From the NCBI GenBank assembly GCA_027293665.1, contig JAPUFN010000197.1:1-11599 (forward strand): 11,599 nt of DNA, given 5' to 3'. The first letter of the stretch is position 1. Every line of letters begins with the position of its first letter. The DNA comes from Gammaproteobacteria bacterium (GTDB lineage: Bacteria > Pseudomonadota > Gammaproteobacteria > Pseudomonadales > Azotimanducaceae). The position numbers and the translations under genes are program-made. Positions 7,291 through 11,599 of this stretch are shown here, in pieces. A model generated the notes under the pieces. It was given only the letters and a program-made list of their open reading frames with translations. It made no database searches and had not been told where the DNA came from.

Positions 7291-8615
7291 GAAACGTTCC
7301 TGCGTGGTCGGCGATTGCGTGTTTTTTTACGCGGAATATTCAATCGCTGCCTGCGCTCCCAGAGGCTTTTGCGGCTGATCCCGAGCCGCTCGGCGAGCTC
7401 GGTTTCGGTCAGCTGGTCCTGGCGGGCGGTGACGAAGCTGACGAAATAATCCTCCATCGTCAGGTCGGGTTGTGGCGTCGATTGTTCCACGGTGGGAACG
7501 GGGTTCGTGTCTATCGCCAGGAGCTCTGAGGTCAATTCAGTGGCCTCGCTGAGGATCACTGCCCGCTCGATGGCGTTTTCGAGTTCTCTGACGTTTCCCG
7601 GCCACGGGTAGGCGCGCATGGCTTTGAGCGCTTCGGTACTGAATTTGCGCACGGGCTTGGAAAGTCGCTGGAGGGTTTTCTGCAATATGGCTTCGGCCAG
7701 GAGGCGTACGTCATTGTCTCGCTCTCGCAGCGGTGGCACGGCGAGCGACACGACATTGAGGCGATAGTAGAGATCTTCCCGGAATTGCTCGTTGGTGATC
7801 ATCTTTTCCAGGTCGCGGTGGCTTGCCGTAATCAGCCGAACGTCTGTTGCAGCACTGTCTGCGCTCGCCGGCGTTGCATCCTGTTGCAGTACCTTCAGCA
7901 GACGCGCTTGCGCGGGCAACGGCAGCTCGCCGATCTCGTCGAGAAAGAGCGTGCCGCCGTTGGCAGCTTCGAGAAGTCCGTGGCGATTTACCCGGGAGTT
8001 TTGTTCTGTGACGCTACCGCCGTGGCCGAATAACTCCGCTTCGATGAGGTTGCCGGGAATGGTTGCGCAGTTCAATGCAATCATCGGCGCCCGCCGGCGG
8101 CTGCTTGCGGCATGCAACGCGCGGGCTACGAGTTCCTTTCCAGTGCCGGTTTCTCCACGGATGAGTACAGTCGAATCGGTGGGGGCGATCTTGCTGATAC
8201 TGTTGAACAGTGTCTGCATGGAGGCACTTTCACCGATCATCAGAAGTGAGCCAGCCAGCGGATCGGTGGTTTCCTCGCGGGTGAGCGTGGTAACGGCTGC
8301 AAGCAGGCTGGCATCCTCGTAGGGTGCCGCCAGGTAGTCGCTGGCGCCACGTTTAAGAGCTGCGACGGCGGCCTGGACAGTTGGCTGTTGTGCAAGCAAC
8401 ACGAATGGAATTGCCAGATCCTGCAGCGTGCCGGCAGCCAGTGGACCTTCCACTGCGGCCGCATCAGCGACGAGGGCGCCGACGTCGGTGAGATCCGCAT
8501 CGGCTAGATTGTCGGGATTACCAACCACCGCGACGGCAAAACCGTTAGATTCGAACAGCGACTTCAGTCTTTGCTCTGCGGTGACCTCCGGTTGCAGGAT
8601 CAGTATGCGAATCAT
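7287..8615 (-). CDS. cbrB: CbrB-like NtrC-family regulator with degenerate receiver and no GAFTGA motif
   Basis: CbrB is the sigma-54 activator of the CbrA/CbrB carbon-nitrogen system of Pseudomonas. This 442-residue protein has the same plan and position. The receiver-like domain (1-110) lacks the acidic pair (QP at 8-9), the Thr/Ser is Ala75 and the KP pair is AP (97-98); Asp51 may be the old phosphorylation site. The AAA+ domain keeps Walker A GETGTGKE (154-161), Walker B GGTLFLDE (220-227), FREDLYYRL (278-286) and WPGNVREL (338-345). The GAFTGA loop reads GSVTEQ (200-205), and the next loop, normally EGE-x2-RVG, is rewritten (245-258). A Fis-type helix-turn-helix (402-427, TELAERLGISRKSLWERRQR) closely resembles CbrB, then a basic tail. 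It probably binds DNA and ATP, but activating sigma-54 is unlikely. No kinase gene is adjacent. The ATG at 8615 suits the receiver start; an in-frame TTG lies at 8633. No clear ribosome binding site is seen. Confidence 0.87.
   Translation of the reverse strand: MIRILILQPEVTAEQRLKSLFESNGFAVAVVGNPDNLADADLTDVGALVADAAAVEGPLAAGTLQDLAIPFVLLAQQPTVQAAVAALKRGASDYLAAPYEDASLLAAVTTLTREETTDPLAGSLLMIGESASMQTLFNSISKIAPTDSTVLIRGETGTGKELVARALHAASSRRRAPMIALNCATIPGNLIEAELFGHGGSVTEQNSRVNRHGLLEAANGGTLFLDEIGELPLPAQARLLKVLQQDATPASADSAATDVRLITASHRDLEKMITNEQFREDLYYRLNVVSLAVPPLRERDNDVRLLAEAILQKTLQRLSKPVRKFSTEALKAMRAYPWPGNVRELENAIERAVILSEATELTSELLAIDTNPVPTVEQSTPQPDLTMEDYFVSFVTARQDQLTETELAERLGISRKSLWERRQRLNIPRKKTRNRRPRRNVS
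7298..7301 (-). promoter_or_regulatory. Ribosome binding site that supports the TTG start of pcnB
   Basis: AGGA on the minus strand lies seven bases before the TTG at 7288-7290, inside the last codons of the CbrB-like gene. With the lack of any other usable start codon before the nucleotidyltransferase motif, it decides the start and implies translational coupling to the upstream gene. Confidence 0.65.
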
Positions 8616-8641
8616 GGCATTCGATGTTAACAAAATTGGCG

Positions 8642-9511
8642 TTAGTCTACGCAGACAGATGTCTGCCCCTGCAGCTGTTCCAGAGACCAGTGCTCGCAGC
8701 CCCAGTCGAGCAAACTCGTGATATCCCAGTGCGGCGACTGCGTTGGTGGGTGTAGCCCGAGGTAGCCGAATGCGGTCAGGAGGTTCTCGAGTGCCTGATC
8801 GTCAGCTACGGCAGGTGCATGGTTTTGTTTGGAGAGCTTGCGGCCATCGGCCCCATTGAGCGTTGGAATGTGCGCATAGACGGGTGTAGCGAGGTTCAGT
8901 TGCTGCATGAGGTAGAGTTGCCGTGCGGTGTTGCCCAGCAAGTCGCTCCCGCGAACCACGTGACTGATGCGGGGGTTGCCATCATCGATGGCCGTTGCCA
9001 ACTGGTACGCTATGAGCCCGTCACGCCGGCGGATGATGAAGTCACCGACGCTCTCGGCCAGGCGTTCTATCTGCTGGCCCTGGAGCAGATCCGTGAATTC
9101 GACAATCGCCGCTGCGACTCTGATGCGAATGGCGGCGTCTTCCAGGGGTTGCTGGTTGCCCCGGCATTTTCCCGGGTAGGCACCTTTCGCCGCCAGTGAT
9201 CGGCGCGAACAGTTGCAATAAAATATGTCATTTCTTTGTGCAAGCAGATCGAGCGCAGCCTGATACTCGGCAAGATTTTCTGACTGATACTGCACGCTGC
9301 CGTCCCACCACAGGCCATGTGCTTCGAGGGTTTGCAGGATTTGCTCAGTGGCGCCCGGTATGCAGCGATACGTGTCGATATCATCGATGCGCAGCAACCA
9401 TTGGCCACCTCTGGCGCGTGCGTCGAGATAGCTGGCAGTGGCTGCCAGGAGAGAACCCATGTGCAGCGGGCCGGTAGGAGAGGGTGCGAACCGCCCCGCG
9501 AGGATGCCCAC
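8642..9511 (-). CDS. gluQ: Glutamyl-Q tRNA(Asp) synthetase
   Basis: This truncated glutamyl-tRNA synthetase relative lacks the anticodon-binding domain and attaches glutamate to queuosine in the anticodon of tRNA-Asp. It has 289 residues, the usual size (E. coli YadB is about 300). The class I motif appears as FAPSPTGPLHMGS (8-20) and the second as KLSKQ (225-229). Zinc ligands are visible as Cys99, Cys101, Tyr112 and Cys116 (YCNCSRR...YPGKCR), and RIDDID lies at 41-46. The only sensible start is GTG, three bases after the dksA stop, because the protein must begin just before GRFAPSPTG. The dksA-gluQ pairing is conserved in many gammaproteobacteria and supports co-transcription with dksA. The ribosome binding site is weak. 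Confidence 0.95.
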   Translation of the reverse strand: MGILAGRFAPSPTGPLHMGSLLAATASYLDARARGGQWLLRIDDIDTYRCIPGATEQILQTLEAHGLWWDGSVQYQSENLAEYQAALDLLAQRNDIFYCNCSRRSLAAKGAYPGKCRGNQQPLEDAAIRIRVAAAIVEFTDLLQGQQIERLAESVGDFIIRRRDGLIAYQLATAIDDGNPRISHVVRGSDLLGNTARQLYLMQQLNLATPVYAHIPTLNGADGRKLSKQNHAPAVADDQALENLLTAFGYLGLHPPTQSPHWDITSLLDWGCEHWSLEQLQGQTSVCVD

Positions 9512-9514
9512 AGC

Positions 9515-9973
9515 TTAGCCGTGGAGCTGTTTTTCTTTGATTTCGTCCAGAGACTTGCAATCCACGCACTGCGCCGCAGTCGGCCGAGCTTCGAGTCGCC
9601 GCAAGCCAATCTCGACGCCGCAGGTGTCGCAGTAGCCAAATTCGTTCTGATCCAGCCGGTCAAGAGTCTGATCAATCTTTTTGATGAGCTTACGTTCGCG
9701 ATCACGGGTTCTCAGCTCGATGCTGAACTCTTCTTCCTGCGTCGCCCGATCCGCTGGATCGGGGAAGTTGGCGGCTTCGTCGCGCATGTGGTGGACCGTA
9801 CGGTCCACCTCTTCCATGAGTTTCAGACGCCACTTAGTGAGAATGTCCGTGAAGTGTGCCGCCTGCCCGTCGCTCATGTAGGCTTCGGATTTCTTTAGTT
9901 TGTATGGTGTGAAGTTCTTGAAAGGCGAATCGACCGCCTTGGAGCTGGATTTTTTACGTGCTGTGGACGCCAT
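9515..9973 (-). CDS. dksA: RNA polymerase-binding transcription factor DksA
   Basis: DksA enters the secondary channel of RNA polymerase and, with ppGpp, adjusts initiation at rRNA and amino-acid biosynthesis promoters. It has 152 residues (E. coli 151). The coiled-coil carries the tip motif DPADRA with Asp72, Asp75 and Ala77, the positions needed for activity. The C-terminal four-cysteine zinc finger is complete (Cys115, Cys118, Cys136, Cys139), so this is a classical zinc DksA and not a cysteine-poor paralogue. The first ~20 residues are basic and Ser/Lys-rich. The ATG start gives the expected length; the nearest AAGGA lies about 13 nt upstream. It is the first gene of the minus-strand series, with the likely promoter in the divergent region beyond 9974. 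Confidence 0.97.
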   Translation of the reverse strand: MASTARKKSSSKAVDSPFKNFTPYKLKKSEAYMSDGQAAHFTDILTKWRLKLMEEVDRTVHHMRDEAANFPDPADRATQEEEFSIELRTRDRERKLIKKIDQTLDRLDQNEFGYCDTCGVEIGLRRLEARPTAAQCVDCKSLDEIKEKQLHG

Positions 9974-10133
9974 ATCTTTACTCGAGTCCTTACTGCCAAT
10001 CCCTTAAATGGGTTTTCGGGCAAGCCCAAATTCGAAGGGCGCGTACGCTACCAGAACCTCAAGCCAATGGCCATATAATCTGCTGAAGAATTTGTTGCTG
10101 AATCTGTACGAAATTGCCGGGAATGAGTGGCCT
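9974..10133. promoter_or_regulatory. Divergent intergenic region between dksA and the aminotransferase
   Basis: These 160 bases must hold the promoters for the minus-strand dksA series and the plus-strand aminotransferase-sfsA pair. A perfect TATAAT is visible on the plus strand at 10074-10079. An 8-bp palindrome GCGTACGC lies at 10041-10048, and TGCTGAA is repeated at 10081-10087 and 10096-10102. I see no convincing -35/-10 pair for dksA on the minus strand. An open frame runs through from 10008 on the plus strand but has no homology-like content before 10134. Confidence 0.6.
10074..10079 (+). promoter_or_regulatory. Candidate -10 element for the aminotransferase-sfsA transcript
   Basis: The hexamer is a perfect TATAAT, 54 nt upstream of the preferred start codon, which would leave a leader of roughly 45-50 nt. 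No good TTGACA-like hexamer lies 16-18 nt upstream, and there is no extended -10 TG, so an activator or a weak promoter is possible. Confidence 0.4.
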
Positions 10134-11312
10134 ATGTATGCCAAGCGTCTGACAGATATCACGCCCTTTCGGGTAATGGAGCTGATGGAGAGGGCGAAAT
10201 TGCTGGAAGCGGACGGTAAGCACGTCGTGCATTTCGAGGTGGGTGAGCCGGATTTTGCCACCGCGGGCCCCATCGTGACGGCGGGCGAGCGAGCGCTGGC
10301 GGCGGGTGAGACGAAATACACTCAGGCGCTCGGCATCCCGCAACTGCGCGAACGCATTGCCCGGTTTTATGCCGACGAGGTGGGTGTGAGCGTGCCGGCC
10401 GAGCGGATTGTCGTCACCTCCGGCGCGAGCGGCGGTCTGCTGCTGTTGTGTGGCTTGATGCTCGATCCGGGGGATGAGTTGCTGATGAGCGATCCCGGGT
10501 ATCCCTGTAACGAAGTGTTTGTCGGACTCGTCAACGCCATCCCCCGGCGGGTTCCGGTAACCGCACAATCCCACTACCAGATACAGCTCGAGGATCTGGT
10601 GGAAAACTGGACTGCGCGGACGAGAGGCGTGCTGCTTGCTTCTCCGGCGAACCCGACCGGTGCGGTGATCGGCCGCGATCATCTTGCACGATTGACCGCG
10701 GAGGCGCACGGTCGCGGCGGCTTTGTGCTGCTCGATGAGATATACCAGGGCCTGATTTATGCGGATTCTCCCGAGTACCGAAGCGGCCTGGAAGTCGACC
10801 AGGATATCTTCATCCTGAACAGTTTCTCGAAGTACTTCGGCATGACGGGTTGGCGGCTGGGGTGGCTGGTTGTTGCGGAGAGCGCGTTATCCGGGATCAC
10901 CCGCTTAGCGCAGAATCTGTTCATCTCGCCATCGAGCATTGCCCAACATGCGGCCCTGGCCGCGTTCGAACCGGCGGCGATGGAAATCCACGAAGCGCGC
11001 AGGCAGAAATTCGCCGCGCGCCGGAATATGCTGGCGCAGGGCATGGCCTCGCTCGGCTTCACGGTTCCCCATCTGCCCGATGGCGCATTTTATCTTTACG
11101 TCGATATCTCCCGGACAGGCATGAAGGCCGAAGAATTCTGCTGGCGGCTCATCGACGAATACCAGGTCGCGGTGACTCCAGGCAGTGACTTCGGCACTTT
11201 CAACGCTGACCAGTTTGTCCGATTTGCCTACACCACCGCGGACGAGGACATTCATCTGGGTGTTGAACGGCTTGGTAAAGCGCTCGCGGACTGGGGTATT
11301 GGGTGCGGCTAG
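10134..11312 (+). CDS. Class I/II pyridoxal phosphate-dependent aminotransferase
   Basis: This fold-type I aminotransferase (392 residues) is of the aspartate-aminotransferase family; its exact substrate is unknown. PLP-site residues are visible: EVGEPDF (35-41), Asn173 in NPTG, Asp201 and Tyr204 in DEIYQ, the Schiff-base Lys233 in NSFSKYFGMTGWRLGW, and the substrate-carboxylate Arg363 in FVRFAY. VTPGSDFG lies at 347-354. I chose ATG 10134 because family members begin a few residues before the ITPFRVMELM-like segment; the frame stays open upstream to an ATG at 10008, but those 42 residues resemble nothing and cover the promoter region. Its 3' end overlaps the probable start of sfsA. From memory, an aminotransferase is found beside dksA in Pseudomonas too. 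Amino-acid aminotransferase is as far as the evidence goes. Confidence 0.92.
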   Translation: MYAKRLTDITPFRVMELMERAKLLEADGKHVVHFEVGEPDFATAGPIVTAGERALAAGETKYTQALGIPQLRERIARFYADEVGVSVPAERIVVTSGASGGLLLLCGLMLDPGDELLMSDPGYPCNEVFVGLVNAIPRRVPVTAQSHYQIQLEDLVENWTARTRGVLLASPANPTGAVIGRDHLARLTAEAHGRGGFVLLDEIYQGLIYADSPEYRSGLEVDQDIFILNSFSKYFGMTGWRLGWLVVAESALSGITRLAQNLFISPSSIAQHAALAAFEPAAMEIHEARRQKFAARRNMLAQGMASLGFTVPHLPDGAFYLYVDISRTGMKAEEFCWRLIDEYQVAVTPGSDFGTFNADQFVRFAYTTADEDIHLGVERLGKALADWGIGCG

Positions 11313-11599
11313 AACCACGTCTCATGGAAGGCAGGCTGGTACGCCGCTACAAACGGTTTCTGGCGGATATTGAATCGGCCGACGGCCGGATCTTCACAGC
11401 CCACTGCCCGAATACGGGCGCAATGACGGGCTGCGACCTGCCGGGTAGCGTGGCCTGGTACTCCGAATCCGAGAATCCCAAGCGTAAGTATCGACACACA
11501 CTGGAAGTCGTGGTGACGGCGCTCGGCCGGATTGGGGTTAACACGCTGCGCGCCAACAAGCTTGTCGCGGAAGCGATTGCCGGGGAGCGACTCGACGAG
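11303..11599 (+). CDS. sfsA: SfsA family protein, N-terminal part, 3' partial
   Basis: SfsA was named in E. coli for stimulation of sugar fermentation when overproduced; it binds DNA non-specifically and has a nuclease-like fold, but its precise role is unsettled. The first 99 codons are present, with the family signatures RRYKRFLADIE, CPNTGAMTGC, NPKRKYRHT and VNTLRANKL, nearly colinear with E. coli SfsA. The start is probably GTG 11303, which overlaps the last 10 nt of the aminotransferase and has GGGG six bases upstream. It gives an N-terminus MRLEPRLMEGRLVRRYKRF matching the length of Pseudomonas and E. coli SfsA. ATG 11324 is the alternative and would be seven residues shorter. The gene runs off the right edge. 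Overlap with the upstream gene suggests co-translation. Confidence 0.9.
   Translation, partial: MRLEPRLMEGRLVRRYKRFLADIESADGRIFTAHCPNTGAMTGCDLPGSVAWYSESENPKRKYRHTLEVVVTALGRIGVNTLRANKLVAEAIAGERLDE

Noticed and set aside
10069..10083. A sigma-54-like GG...GC pair overlapping the TATAAT upstream of the aminotransferase
   Set aside because: The spacing between GG (10069-10070) and GC (10082-10083) is 11 bases; sigma-54 promoters need 10, and the flanking bases match poorly.
10081..10102. Repeated TGCTGAA as an operator
   Set aside because: Two 7-mers 15 bases apart in a short leader are too little evidence for a regulator site.

Overview
The window looks like a chromosomal core region of a moderately GC-rich gammaproteobacterium. 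The main evidence is gene order. Reading the minus strand from right to left it runs dksA - gluQ - CbrB-like regulator - pcnB - deoxynucleoside kinase - PanC-like protein - pgi - acs. An aminotransferase and sfsA lie divergently on the right, and the 3' end of pnp lies convergently on the left. From memory, this is the Pseudomonas order (dksA-gluQ-cbrA-cbrB-pcnB-folK-panB-panC-panD-pgi-acs), and E. coli keeps the subset sfsA-dksA-gluQ-pcnB-folK. Protein details (the Fis-like tail of the regulator, the N-terminus of SfsA) also look Pseudomonas-like, but missing and altered genes argue against Pseudomonas itself. The genus cannot be fixed from this window. I see no mobile elements, RNA genes or CRISPR arrays.

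Layout. 1-548 (+): C-terminal KH and S1 domains of PNPase, followed by a strong intrinsic terminator (592-618). 622-9973 (-): eight genes facing the same way with small gaps or overlaps, plausibly one long operon or a few overlapping ones starting with dksA. Gaps in order are 3 nt (dksA/gluQ), 26 nt (gluQ/cbrB), overlap TTGA (cbrB/pcnB), 42 nt (pcnB/kinase), 108 nt (kinase/panC), overlap TAATG (panC/pgi) and 49 nt (pgi/acs). 9974-10133 is a divergent promoter region. 10134-11599 (+): an aminotransferase overlapping the start of sfsA, which runs off the window. No gene-free stretch exceeds 300 bases.

How the genes fit together. DksA, GluQ-RS, PcnB and PNPase concern RNA polymerase control, tRNA modification and RNA turnover. 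Pgi and Acs are central carbon enzymes. In Pseudomonas the genes between them encode the CbrA/CbrB carbon-nitrogen regulatory pair and folate/pantothenate enzymes.

The most unusual point is that two proteins sit at the expected syntenic positions as full-length open frames but have lost signature residues. The CbrB-like protein has a receiver without its acidic pair and Lys, and an AAA+ domain with intact Walker motifs but no GAFTGA loop and a rewritten second pore loop. Its partner kinase gene cbrA is absent. The PanC-like protein keeps the HIGH-type and GEK motifs but has lost the pantoate Gln, the HFRGV segment and the SSRN motif, and folK, panB and panD are absent from the block. Both look like repurposed or non-catalytic descendants of known proteins and are the best leads in this window.
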